A DNA stretch of 64,000 nt from Bacteroidales bacterium (lineage in GTDB: Bacteria > Bacteroidota > Bacteroidia > Bacteroidales > UBA10428), in NCBI GenBank assembly GCA_016929525.1, contig JAFGIP010000115.1:1-64000 (forward strand), read 5' to 3'. The notes beneath the pieces were generated by a model. The model was not told the DNA's origin, searched no databases, and saw nothing but the letters and a program-made list of their open reading frames with translations. Every line of letters begins with the position of its first letter. Within the stretch, counting starts at the first letter, position 1. The position numbers were made by a program, and so were the translations under genes. Shown one piece after another: positions 1-9,600 of the stretch.

Positions 1-502
1 ATTGGCCAACCATTTTAAATCAATTAACAATTATATTTGAAAATAGAATTTAAAGGGATGACACACTTAAATGAACACTCCCTAATTTCATCTCCTGATT
101 TAAAGTGTATCACAGCTGCTTTATTTCTGCATTTAGTTTTAGTATTTATTTAAGAAATAGACAAAAACCATTGATGTTATTTCCGGGGTATCGAATTCCC
201 GTTTGGAACGGTGCAAATACTCAGGTTGATAATAAGGTATACTTTCTCATTCAAGAGTGATTAACTTGTCTTCGATCATGGTTTAAGTAGCTCAAATAGT
301 CGGTACCATAGTACCTTAGCTTTTCAAAATGCCAATTGATCGTTTGATCGGAATCAGAAAAACACGATATTTCCGGTTCCCCGTTACCTGAATTTACCGA
401 AGTGATTGAAATTTGTTTATTTGTTCCTGCATGACGGGTTATGTTTAAATAGGACTGTTGCTTTCTGGCGGATCTAATTATTTCCGATTTTTCACACTAA
501 AA
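1..502. other. Region without a recognisable gene (left edge)
   Basis: No convincing gene is visible. A minus-strand frame stays open for about 81 codons (496 down to the TGA at 251-253) but contains no Met codon, so it is either chance or the tail of a decayed gene. A short perfect inverted repeat, GGTAC/GTACC with a 4-base loop, lies at 302-315. The stretch is downstream of the minus-strand tannase-like gene, so it may hold that gene's 3' UTR, but no terminator with a T-run was found. Confidence 0.4.
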
Positions 503-1936
503 TCATTTATACCCGGTAATAATTCCTATCCATTCAATAAATCCTTCCGGATCGTAGTCTGCGCAGTGTCCTCCATCCCAGAACAGCCAAATATTAACAT
601 CATTGTTAAGGTTCTGTAGTTTCGTTGTAAGATTGATCATAACAGTTTGTGAAGTATGATTATCACTTGTCCCATTTCGTAACCACCAGTGATAAACTAT
701 ATTACTGTTTTCATGCTGAATAAAATACAGAGCATTCATCATATTTATTATAGTTACCAATTGTTCGTCAACCTTTGCATATTTATTACCAGAATCATAT
801 TGAACGCTAAAGTCAGTAAAGTGTCTTGCATCTGTGGTATCATTACCAAACAATATCGGTTCGGGTTGTCGCATATTAAAATCATCAAAAGCTGGAATTC
901 CTTTCATTCTTCCAATATGAGTGACATAATCCTTAAAAGTATAATTTACCTGATTATCCTGCCAGACAATCCAGCTGTTCTTTTTAAGATATTCTTTTTG
1001 TATGCTATCGGGCAGATCTTTTAGATATTTATTAGCTGACGGAATCAGATAATATTTTAACAGATAATCCTGATAATTATAGGCATCAATAATTCCAAAG
1101 TCTCCTTTACCTCTTAGCTTTAGTGAAAATTGATATCCGACATATGCTTCCTTTAATTGTTTTGAGAGACTCTGGTCCACTAATCCTGATCTAAGAGGGA
1201 TTTCACCAAACATCCATTCGTAAGCCATATCAGCATGATCCAAATCGGTTATCGGACTGTAACAGGCAGCTGCAAAGATATTGTCAGATGCATCAGCTGA
1301 TCCAATTTCTTTTAAATAATTGTCGAACAATTCATTATTACCAGATGTGCCAAGAATTGCTGATAGTGCACCACCTGCACTGCACCCCACAGAAACAATC
1401 CATTCCGTATTCCCGGGTATAATTCCTTTGTTATAACGAACATATCGAACTGCTGCCTTCAGGTCAACAATGGCAGCAGGTGCTTTACCATAATATTTGC
1501 CATCAGGAAACCTGTTATCGCGTCCACGACATCCGGGTGAAACTACAACATAACCTGCTGAAAGAGCCAAATTTGCACGATCATTTGGTTTCTGTGATTT
1601 AGCATTGTTTACTGATAAAAATCCTCCTGCTTCAATATCAAATAATATAGGTGCGTTGGAAGCATCAATTTTCTTATCATTTACTTTTACAGGAACATAC
1701 ACATTCAAACTTTGGAAATCTTCATCAACAGGATTTATCACATAAGGAATATGCAAATATGATCGATAAGTTATTTTCTTCTGTCCATCGGAAGTTTTTA
1801 CAGTCGTGGTTCTGACAGAGAAATTATTCACAGGAAATATTAAGGTTTTTTGATCATGAGCTCCGGATATTTCACTTACAATAAAATACGCAATCAAGAG
1901 TCCTATAAAATATTTTTTAAGAAATAATTTAACCAT
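503..1936 (-). CDS. Secreted tannase-like (subtype B) alpha/beta-hydrolase
   Basis: The product is an exported serine esterase. The likely start is the ATG at 1936; a GTG two codons upstream (1942) is in frame. A hydrophobic N-terminal segment looks like a signal peptide. Numbering from the GTG, the nucleophile elbow is GCSAGGALSA (Ser188), followed by the acid in RNGTSD (Asp427) and the base in DGGH (His459). The elbow plus the R-x-G-x-x-D and DGGH motifs are those of subtype B bacterial tannases (gallate or related phenolic ester hydrolases), and about 480 residues fits that family. The gene starts 12 bases after the stop of the upstream esterase, so the two are probably co-transcribed. The substrate could equally be a feruloyl ester; the fold and triad are surer than the substrate. 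Confidence 0.8.
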   Translation of the reverse strand: MVKLFLKKYFIGLLIAYFIVSEISGAHDQKTLIFPVNNFSVRTTTVKTSDGQKKITYRSYLHIPYVINPVDEDFQSLNVYVPVKVNDKKIDASNAPILFDIEAGGFLSVNNAKSQKPNDRANLALSAGYVVVSPGCRGRDNRFPDGKYYGKAPAAIVDLKAAVRYVRYNKGIIPGNTEWIVSVGCSAGGALSAILGTSGNNELFDNYLKEIGSADASDNIFAAACYSPITDLDHADMAYEWMFGEIPLRSGLVDQSLSKQLKEAYVGYQFSLKLRGKGDFGIIDAYNYQDYLLKYYLIPSANKYLKDLPDSIQKEYLKKNSWIVWQDNQVNYTFKDYVTHIGRMKGIPAFDDFNMRQPEPILFGNDTTDARHFTDFSVQYDSGNKYAKVDEQLVTIINMMNALYFIQHENSNIVYHWWLRNGTSDNHTSQTVMINLTTKLQNLNNDVNIWLFWDGGHCADYDPEGFIEWIGIITGYK

Positions 1937-1947
1937 AGACACTCTAT

Positions 1948-3207
1948 TTATTTTTGATAAAAAACATCATCAAAAAAAGCTTTCATTTTAGCCGCATACG
2001 GAACCCCGTATTTAGCAAATATTTTTTTAGTCAACGGATCCGGCTTCCAGTCGAAGAAAGCATGATCAGCTCCTTCTACGAGAATATATTCAACTCTCTG
2101 ACCGGCAGCTTTTAAAGCATCGGCATATTCCTGTACCATTTCATGTGTAATTAATTCATCTTCAGTACCGCGCAATAACAAATGGGGTATTTGTCTTTCA
2201 CCCGGATCGGGTATATTGCTTGCCGGAGCAATGGCATCAGCCCAGTATATGCTATCTTTCACACCTTTATATACATGTCGCTTTACATCCCCGCTTTTAA
2301 ATACCCCGTAACTGGGAGCAGCAACCTTAACAGCATTACCAATTTCACTTTTTATCCGGGCAACTGTTTTTCCTTTTGGAATATACGTCGGCATAAATTC
2401 ATATACTCCCGGTATTTTATCAAATCCCCGGTCTCCTATCATATTGGTCATATTAGCTGCTGAAGCACATAAATGTCCGCCTGCGCTATCGCCTGTTATC
2501 GCTATGCGTGTCGGATCGCCGCCATATTTCTTCGCATTTTCCTGAATATGGACAATGGCCCCGTAAACATCTCCAATGAGATCTGCAATTGTATTGGGAA
2601 TACTATCACCATCAAGTTTTCCCATCCAACGATAATCGATACTGCATACTATATAATCGCCGGTTTTAGCCAGTTCCCAGGCAAGCCCGCGCATAATATC
2701 TTCATTGTTAAATCTCCAGCCACCGCCATGGACTATTATAACAATTGGAAGATTTTTAGCGCCTTTGGGAGCAAAAACATCGTATTTTAATTCTTTAACA
2801 CCTGGCTTTGCATATACAATATTGTGTTTGACAGTTAGATTTTCCAATGCTTCTTTTTCAATAAAAGATGCTCCCACATGCTTATCCTGGTCTACAATCA
2901 CCTTAAATACATTACTTGTTGTTGACTCATAAAACCTATCCCGCTTATCGGCCAAGGTATAATAACAGGCATCAAATAAATAACCACTATCCGGTGTTGC
3001 AGTAATTGTAACCACTGTGCCAGCCGGATATTTGCCATTTTCCGGAAGCTCAGGTTCTAAAATAATTGATCCGTTGATCGTTTGATCTGCTATTATCTTA
3101 AATTCAGTTATTGAAGACATATTATCATTCTGACCATTACATAAATTGTTTAAGATAAGTACTATAAATATGGTTTGGACTTTTAAGGCTTTAATAAATA
3201 AGTTCAT
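1948..3207 (-). CDS. Secreted BD-FAE/HSL-type esterase with N-terminal repeat domain
   Basis: This is an alpha/beta-hydrolase of the hormone-sensitive-lipase/BD-FAE group (carbohydrate acetyl or feruloyl esterases). A signal peptide covers about residues 1-25. Residues about 32-115 resemble the divergent InlB B-repeat type of small beta-domain, with a TVVTITATPDSGYLF-like core. The hydrolase domain follows: oxyanion motif HGGGW (160-164), nucleophile GDSAGG (Ser241), acid in RGTEDE (Asp350) and base in GADHAFF (His382), so the triad is complete. It lies immediately upstream of the tannase-like gene with almost no gap, consistent with one transcript. Removal of acetyl or hydroxycinnamoyl groups from plant polysaccharide is the likely role. 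The exact ester is not determined by the sequence. Confidence 0.82.
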   Translation of the reverse strand: MNLFIKALKVQTIFIVLILNNLCNGQNDNMSSITEFKIIADQTINGSIILEPELPENGKYPAGTVVTITATPDSGYLFDACYYTLADKRDRFYESTTSNVFKVIVDQDKHVGASFIEKEALENLTVKHNIVYAKPGVKELKYDVFAPKGAKNLPIVIIVHGGGWRFNNEDIMRGLAWELAKTGDYIVCSIDYRWMGKLDGDSIPNTIADLIGDVYGAIVHIQENAKKYGGDPTRIAITGDSAGGHLCASAANMTNMIGDRGFDKIPGVYEFMPTYIPKGKTVARIKSEIGNAVKVAAPSYGVFKSGDVKRHVYKGVKDSIYWADAIAPASNIPDPGERQIPHLLLRGTEDELITHEMVQEYADALKAAGQRVEYILVEGADHAFFDWKPDPLTKKIFAKYGVPYAAKMKAFFDDVFYQK

Positions 3208-3314
3208 AATTCAATTATTTACTTTAGGATTAACCTTTAAGATAGTTAAATCGTGATTATCTTCCTGTTTTTCATTTATTTTTTCCATAGGTAAATCATA
3301 ACTGTCTTATCAAT

Positions 3315-3358
3315 AAAAAATTGAGCCCTCTGTTAAAGATTATAGCAGAGAACTCAAT
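3315..3358 (-). terminator. Rho-independent terminator of the T9SS esterase gene
   Basis: Read on the minus strand, the arms ATTGAG/CTCAAT and CTCTG/CAGAG form an interrupted stem-loop followed directly by TTTTTTATTG. It sits just past the stop of the 3385-4434 gene, so it separates that gene from the two esterases downstream. Confidence 0.75.
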
Positions 3359-3384
3359 TGTAATATCTCTAATCTGCTGACCAG

Positions 3385-4434
3385 TTAATTAACCATTAAT
3401 TTAAAATTAGATTGTCTGTTATCATTATTAATGTTAACTACATACAATCCTGATTCAAATTCTGAAATATCCAGTTTGTGCATCGTTCCAGCGGATACTG
3501 TTCCGGATTTTATCAGTTGACCTGTTACGGAGTATATATTATATTGAACAGAATAACCTTCAGCATTTAACAAATCAAATGTAACGTAATCGTTTGCCGG
3601 ATTCGGGAATACTGAAACAGATTGTTCATACGTATTTAACTGTTGTGTAGATACGAATACTTCTCCAAAATTATCACTGGCAAACCGGATTGTCTTAGGA
3701 AGACATTCTGTCCAAAAAAGCCAATCATGAACGCCGGGTCTTTCAATATACGTATGTTCAATTTCATTTGTACTCAGGAAATCATGCCAATCAACATTCA
3801 CATTATATAAATGATCTTCGGTTCCTATTTCCATGGTATATGGTGGCAATGCCTGTTTTTCTTCGGTTGTCAGATCATTTATCATCGCCTCCAGGTCAAT
3901 ACCTTCTCTAACACCAAGAGCCCCACTCATGCAATAAGCTGAACTATACATATCTGCACCGTACTTAATCCAGTAGTAGGTTGTCCCCCAGCCTCCCATT
4001 GACAGACCTGCCACGGCACGGCTTTGATTATTGTTACCAACACGAAACGAGTCTTGTACGGTAGGAATAAGCTCATTATACATGTAACTTTCCCACTGTT
4101 TGCCATTATCGATATACCATGAATCTAATCCATCGGGCATTATTACGAGCATTTCTTTGGCACCATTAGCAATTTCCTTATTCAGCGTATCAGCTGCATG
4201 GGCATTATTGGCCCAATCATAATACCTGCCTCCTAACCCATGGAACAGATATAGCACTGGGTACAGCGAAGACGGATTTTCTTCGTACGACGGCGGAAGA
4301 TACACGTTATAGTGCATATTCCCGCCAATACTATTGCTGTAAAAAGAATAGTGATTTATTATTCCTTGTGCAAAAGAGCTTTGAATATTGCACAAAACAA
4401 CAGCGATAATGAATAAAAAAGTATTTTTTTTCAT
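3385..4434 (-). CDS. Esterase D/feruloyl-esterase family enzyme with T9SS sorting domain
   Basis: This is a secreted esterase of the XynZ/esterase-D type. A signal peptide ends near residue 23 (FAQ). The hydrolase domain spans about 30-260, with YLFHGLGG (63-69), nucleophile GLSMGG (Ser145), a probable acid in GTEDHLY (Asp207) and the base in GVHDWLFW (His236). Residues about 273-349 are a type A type-IX-secretion sorting domain: an FPNPA start, then YNIYSVTGQLI and a final FKLMVN strand. The enzyme is therefore expected to be exported through the T9SS to the cell surface or medium. Families of this type release ferulate or other acyl groups from xylan. It is followed by its own terminator, so it is a separate unit from the two downstream esterases. 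Confidence 0.83.
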   Translation of the reverse strand: MKKNTFLFIIAVVLCNIQSSFAQGIINHYSFYSNSIGGNMHYNVYLPPSYEENPSSLYPVLYLFHGLGGRYYDWANNAHAADTLNKEIANGAKEMLVIMPDGLDSWYIDNGKQWESYMYNELIPTVQDSFRVGNNNQSRAVAGLSMGGWGTTYYWIKYGADMYSSAYCMSGALGVREGIDLEAMINDLTTEEKQALPPYTMEIGTEDHLYNVNVDWHDFLSTNEIEHTYIERPGVHDWLFWTECLPKTIRFASDNFGEVFVSTQQLNTYEQSVSVFPNPANDYVTFDLLNAEGYSVQYNIYSVTGQLIKSGTVSAGTMHKLDISEFESGLYVVNINNDNRQSNFKLMVN

Positions 4435-4903
4435 CTTGTTGTGGATTTAGTAATATTAATACTTATGCACATGTCATATACATTTAATTGTTATGTGTTT
4501 AACAGATATATTTATGTCTCTTAATTTATTCTTTGAAAAAGAAGCCCCTGTTGTTTAACTTTTTTTATTGTATCTGTAAATATATTCCCTGTCCCATTAC
4601 CACTTGATGTTTATTTACTATATACATACTGTTACAAGTATAAATTTCCAGTTAAAAAAAGAAATCTGCTCAAAGTCAAAAAAGTGAGAAAAATTATTTC
4701 TCTAATAATTTTCATTTTAAGGTTAGTAAGCAATTAAACATTTGAACCGGAAAATGAAAATTGTGTCAGGCTGTAAATGTAAACCTTACTATGAGCAAAG
4801 CCTGAAACGATAATAAAAGTGTAGAATAATTCTGTATGTGAGTAATGTAAGTAAAAGAATTACAACTGATTATAAATTTTGCCATGTAGGGGGATCGGAA
4901 AGA
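4435..4903. other. Intergenic region upstream of the T9SS esterase
   Basis: No gene is visible. The region holds the promoter side of the minus-strand esterase gene and the 3' side of the SusR-like gene. The inverted repeat TCAGGCT/AGCCTGA at about 4767-4806 could form a stem, but it lacks a T-run and was not called a terminator. Confidence 0.4.
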
Positions 4904-6490
4904 TTATACAGGTTTAATTTTCATAACTTCTTCTTCAAACTTATCAGGTAATACAAGTGCTTTCTTTTTAAGTTTAGTCTTATAATTATAGATTGTACTA
5001 AGGGAATATCCTAATATCCTGGAAATCTTTCTATGGTCGTTGATCCCCAGTCGGATAAGTGCAAATATTCTCAGGTCGGTAGTCAGATATTCATTTTCAT
5101 TTATGATAATCCTTTCTTCGCTCTTCAGCAAAGCATTGAATTGTTCAACAAAATCAGGAAAAAGTCTGAGAAATACCTTATCAAAACCGGTGAAAAGATC
5201 TTCCCTTTCTTTATACGGATTAATATTATTGATTACCATTTCAATATCATTAATCCTTCCTGCCAACAGTTTTCTGAGAATTGTTTTCTTAAATTTCTCA
5301 ATTCGGTCGATATATTCGGAATTACTATTGAAATAATACCCAATATATTCATCCTTTATCTTGTTCGATTCCATCAGTTTGTTATTTATTTCACTGATAT
5401 TTCTTTTTGCACTGACCAACTGCCTTAATTGTTTGAAAGTGATAAAAAGAAAAATTACCACCAGTATTGCAAGTATAGTCGTGGCTAAAGAGTAACGAAT
5501 AAATAGTCTTTTTTGGTTCTCCGTAGTAATTAGCCTATTTTCCTCTATAATAGGTAAAATGGCAGATATTTGTTTTTTTCGCAGATTAGAGTTATAAAAT
5601 AAAGCGTCATCCATTGCAAGCTTTATTAAAAAATATGCATCCTTGGGATACCCTTCCTCGTACAGCAGTTCCGCAAGTGTTAATGCTGCCATGGTTTCTT
5701 TAGTCGACGATCTGATATCTGCCTTAACAGCTTCAGCCAACATCGAAATAGCTTTATCGGTTTCACCAGCACGCTGGTAAACATAGGCTAAACTTGAGGA
5801 TGCCATTGCATAAAGATGGTCATCCATTTTGTGTCCGTGAATCAGTTCTTCAAGGGTTGTTTGTGCAGTCCTGATGGCCCCATTCTCAATAAACCTAATG
5901 CTATAATAATATAAATAGCGATTTGAATCAGAATGGTAAACATTTACCGTAGAATCGATATACCTGTTCTTTATTTTGTCGTATTTGGCTGTATAGTACC
6001 AATTGCTATGATAACATATCAGATCCAGATGTGCTCGTCCCATTAATAAATAATAATCCTTTAAAAGTGTATCGGGCAAAACGGAACTTTGCAATGTCTC
6101 AAGTGTATCAAAAGCTTCTTTGAACAGACCCGATGAAATAAGAATAAATCCGAAGTTCAGTTTAGAAAGAGATATCTTTTGGTCATCATTAAGTTTATAA
6201 GCAATTTTCTGCGCTTTGACGGCATAGTTAAACGCCGAATCGTAAACAAAACTTCTGAATTCATTAAAAAGATCCTGGTATATATCAAATTGCACATGCA
6301 GATTATTTGCATACTGTTTATCAAGAAGTACATTCCTCAGAGAATCTACCTTCCGGTACTTCATTTTTACATAGTACTCTTTATTGGATTCTTCTTCTTT
6401 AATCTCCCTGATTAATAAACTGATATCTGTATTTGGGAACAGAACTAAACAAAAGAATGAAAATGCATGGATTAATAATATTCGTTTCAC
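4904..6490 (-). CDS. SusR-like transmembrane TPR regulator (DUF6377 type), copy 1
   Basis: This is a membrane-bound transcription regulator of the SusR/DUF6377 kind, expected to sense periplasmic saccharide and activate starch genes. The frame is open to 6532, but the GTG at 6490 gives a signal-like start (VKRILLIHAF) that aligns with the first residues of the paralogue at 12600-14186, so that start is preferred. Numbering from 6532: periplasmic helical TPR-like repeats about 40-340, a transmembrane helix about 345-368 (RYSLATTILAILVVIFLFIT), a basic coiled stretch 370-395, then the conserved block YIGYYFNSNSEYIDRIEKFK and a LuxR-like helix-turn-helix about 485-525 (TDLRIFALIRLGINDHRKIS). About 530 residues matches SusR length. 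It lies downstream of the large amylase gene but behind that gene's terminator. Confidence 0.8.
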   Translation of the reverse strand: MKRILLIHAFSFFCLVLFPNTDISLLIREIKEEESNKEYYVKMKYRKVDSLRNVLLDKQYANNLHVQFDIYQDLFNEFRSFVYDSAFNYAVKAQKIAYKLNDDQKISLSKLNFGFILISSGLFKEAFDTLETLQSSVLPDTLLKDYYLLMGRAHLDLICYHSNWYYTAKYDKIKNRYIDSTVNVYHSDSNRYLYYYSIRFIENGAIRTAQTTLEELIHGHKMDDHLYAMASSSLAYVYQRAGETDKAISMLAEAVKADIRSSTKETMAALTLAELLYEEGYPKDAYFLIKLAMDDALFYNSNLRKKQISAILPIIEENRLITTENQKRLFIRYSLATTILAILVVIFLFITFKQLRQLVSAKRNISEINNKLMESNKIKDEYIGYYFNSNSEYIDRIEKFKKTILRKLLAGRINDIEMVINNINPYKEREDLFTGFDKVFLRLFPDFVEQFNALLKSEERIIINENEYLTTDLRIFALIRLGINDHRKISRILGYSLSTIYNYKTKLKKKALVLPDKFEEEVMKIKPV

Positions 6491-6562
6491 TTGAATTAAT
6501 TTAAATTGACAGTAGCTGTAGTTAAATACCAATAATGAATTGTATAAAATTTAAGGTAGAAG

Positions 6563-6593
6563 AAAAAAGCGATGAGGAAATCCCATCGCTTTT
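6563..6593 (-). terminator. Rho-independent terminator of the amylase gene
   Basis: On the minus strand AAAAGCGATG and CATCGCTTTT form a 10-bp stem with a 9-base loop, ending in a run of T. It lies 20 bases past the amylase stop codon, between it and the SusR-like gene, so the amylase is probably monocistronic. Confidence 0.85.
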
Positions 6594-6612
6594 CTTCAAT
6601 CCCGCAGCAAGT

Positions 6613-9600
6613 TTATCGTATAAAGAATTTGTCTATCAGCACATAATAAGAACCCGCTACCTTAACAATATAGAATCCTCTTGACAAATCGTTAACATCT
6701 ATTTGATGAGTACCGATACCATTCAGTTCAACAATTTTTTGAATTGCTCCATACTTGTTATAAATGGTAACAGTAAAGTCTTCAACCTCACCTTCAATCC
6801 TGAGATTAAGTATTCCGTCACGAACAATAGTCGGATATAATGTAATGCTGAACGGGCGAATTTCAATTCCGGTTTCCAGTATTTCACTATACTCAGATTC
6901 ATTGTTAAAAGAAACTGCTTTTACACGGTACAAGTATATAAATCCAGGCAATACCTTATCATCAATAAAGCTGGTGGTATTATCAGGTAAGTTTGCAATT
7001 TCTACATATTCAGATGTATAACTATAAAATGACACTGCTTTTTCCAGAATATATCCGGTTTCATTTCCGGAGTTATCTTCCCAACTTAATTCAAGTTCAT
7101 GTAAAGACAGTTGCTCTGCTGTTAAACCGGAAGGTGCTGCAAGCGGTGTATAAGCCTCAGCAACATTACTATAATCCGAATCCGGTTCATAAGCACTTGC
7201 AGCCTTTAACCGATAGTAATATGTAAGACCATCACCAACAGAATTATCCGTATATTCTGTTACATTATTATTCAGGAAGGCAACAACTACAAAATCAGAA
7301 ACAGGATTATCAGAACGTTCCAGAATGTAACCCAGTTCACTCAATGTATTGTCGTCCCATGTAAGGCTAACTGAGAAGCTTGAGGTTCCGGTAACCGTCA
7401 GATTAGTCGGAGTCTCCAGTGAACCCTGAGAAACGCTGACATAGATATCTGTTCCGCCAGGTCCCTTACCTTCTGCCGAACCATCAGCATTACGAAATAC
7501 CATAGCCAGATAATAAACAGGAACCTCAGGCGCCAGTCCGTAATAATCTCTCGGAACCATGGTAATTTCCCATTTATCCGTTTCATCTGCAACAGGTGTC
7601 ATCTGACCAATACCATCATTCTGACCCCAGTTGCCTATTATATTGGACCATGGTAAACCAATTGGAAATTCAGATTCTGTAAGAACCACACCTGAATGCA
7701 TATAAACACTTGTTTCACCCGTTAATCCGGCTGTACCGGCAGGATCGGCTTCCGCGGCATCGAAAATTATTCGTATGGTACTGTCAGCAGTAAATACTTC
7801 GGGTTCTACAGTTACAACCTGTTGTCCCTGTTGAACATCAATATATATATCACCGCCTTCCCTGCTCTTACCGACATTATTTCCTTCAGCATCCCTGAAG
7901 ACCATAGCCAACCGGTAAACATTCTGATCTGCTGCAACGCCGAAATATTCGCGTGGTGTAAACGATATTATCCATTTATCCGGATCTCCCTGAACGGGAG
8001 TCATCTCTCCTACTCCGTCATCCTGTCCCCAGTTGCCTACAACATTTTCCCATGCAGTTCCATCGGGACCGCTAAGAACAATACCGGCATGCATATAAAC
8101 CTTGTCGGCACCAACAAGTCCGTCTGTACCTCCCGGATCTGCCTGCGTAGCGTCAAAAATTATTTTAATGCGATGATCCGCTGTGAAGTAACCCGGTTCA
8201 ACACTAACAACCGGTGAAAAAACATTTATCAGATCCGGTTCGGGAAAGTCGACTGCCTGATCGAGGTAAATATGGAATTCACCCGGGTAAAGATTAATTT
8301 CCGCATCGGTATTGGTAACCGATACCGCATCACCTGAAAAGTAATCGTACCAGATTCCGGTATGTTGGAAATCAGGATCAATGCTTCCGGGTGTTACGCC
8401 GAAATTCCCAACGATCGTTACATTCATATCCTCATGGGCAATATTTATTTTACGCTCTTTACCGGACGGTGTCCATGAGAAAGTACCTTCCTCAAAAACT
8501 TCGTCGTATTCATTCACCAAATTGATAATGGCTGCTGTTGCTTTGTAAAGTTTCTGCCGTTCGGTATCCAGGTGATAATTCAGACCGTCAGCAGGATCAT
8601 ACGGATTAGGTTTTTCACCGAGACGTCCATTGTAATTAATAGAAATATCGTATCCCACTTCTCCAAATTGCCATAGCATACGCGGTCCGGGAGTTGTATA
8701 GAAAAATGCAGAAGCAAGTTTAATGCGTTCCAATGCTATAGATACATCTTTTATATTGTATTCTGCGCTTTCCTGACCATCGTTATAGGCATGCACCATA
8801 AGCCTCTCTTCATCGTGACTTTCCATATAGGACACCAGGTTTTTATTGTTCCAACCGCGGGCATAGGCAAGGCTATAGTCCAGGTTGATACCTGTATTAC
8901 CATTAACTGCATTGGCATAACTATTATTCATATTACCCCATAAGATCATTCCATTGTCTGCCAGAACCATTTCTTCATCGTTATCACTCAAATGTTCAAG
9001 TATTACATAAGTATTCGGATCGGTTTCCCATATTGCCTCAGCCATTCGAGTCAGAATATCTACCCTCGACTGGTCGTAATGTCCCCATGCCGTTACATCG
9101 GCAGGATCCTTACCTTCATTTTGGGTTAATCCTTTTGAAAGATCAAATCGAAAACCGTCAAATTCGTATTCTTCAACCCAATAATTATTCACTTTATCGA
9201 TATAGTCTTTGGTATACTGACTTTCATGGTTAAAGTCGTTTCCGACATTATACGGGTGTGTTGCAACCGGATTGAACCACGGATTATCTGCAGCCGGTCG
9301 GTTATTTGTCTCATCCCAGTACATCATAACCATCGGACTTTGATTAAACTGATGGTTAAGCACTATATCAAGTATTACGACAAAACCTTCTTCGTGAGCT
9401 TTATCTATAAATGCTTTAAGGTCATTTTTCGTTCCGTAATATTTATCGGGGGCAAATAGATATATAGGATTGTATCCCCAGCTGCTATTAGCTTCAAATT
9501 CCATAACCGGCATTAATTCAATGGCATTAACACCCAGTTGTTTCAAATAATTCAGCGTGTCCGCGAGTTCTATATACCTGTGTGTACCAGTGAAATCCCT

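Noticed and set aside
302..315. GGTAC/GTACC inverted repeat near the left edge
   Set aside because: It is only 5 bp per arm and expected by chance in 64 kb.
4767..4806. TCAGGCT/AGCCTGA inverted repeat as terminator of SusR-like copy 1
   Set aside because: It has a 7-bp stem, a long loop and no T-run on the minus strand, which is not enough to call a terminator.
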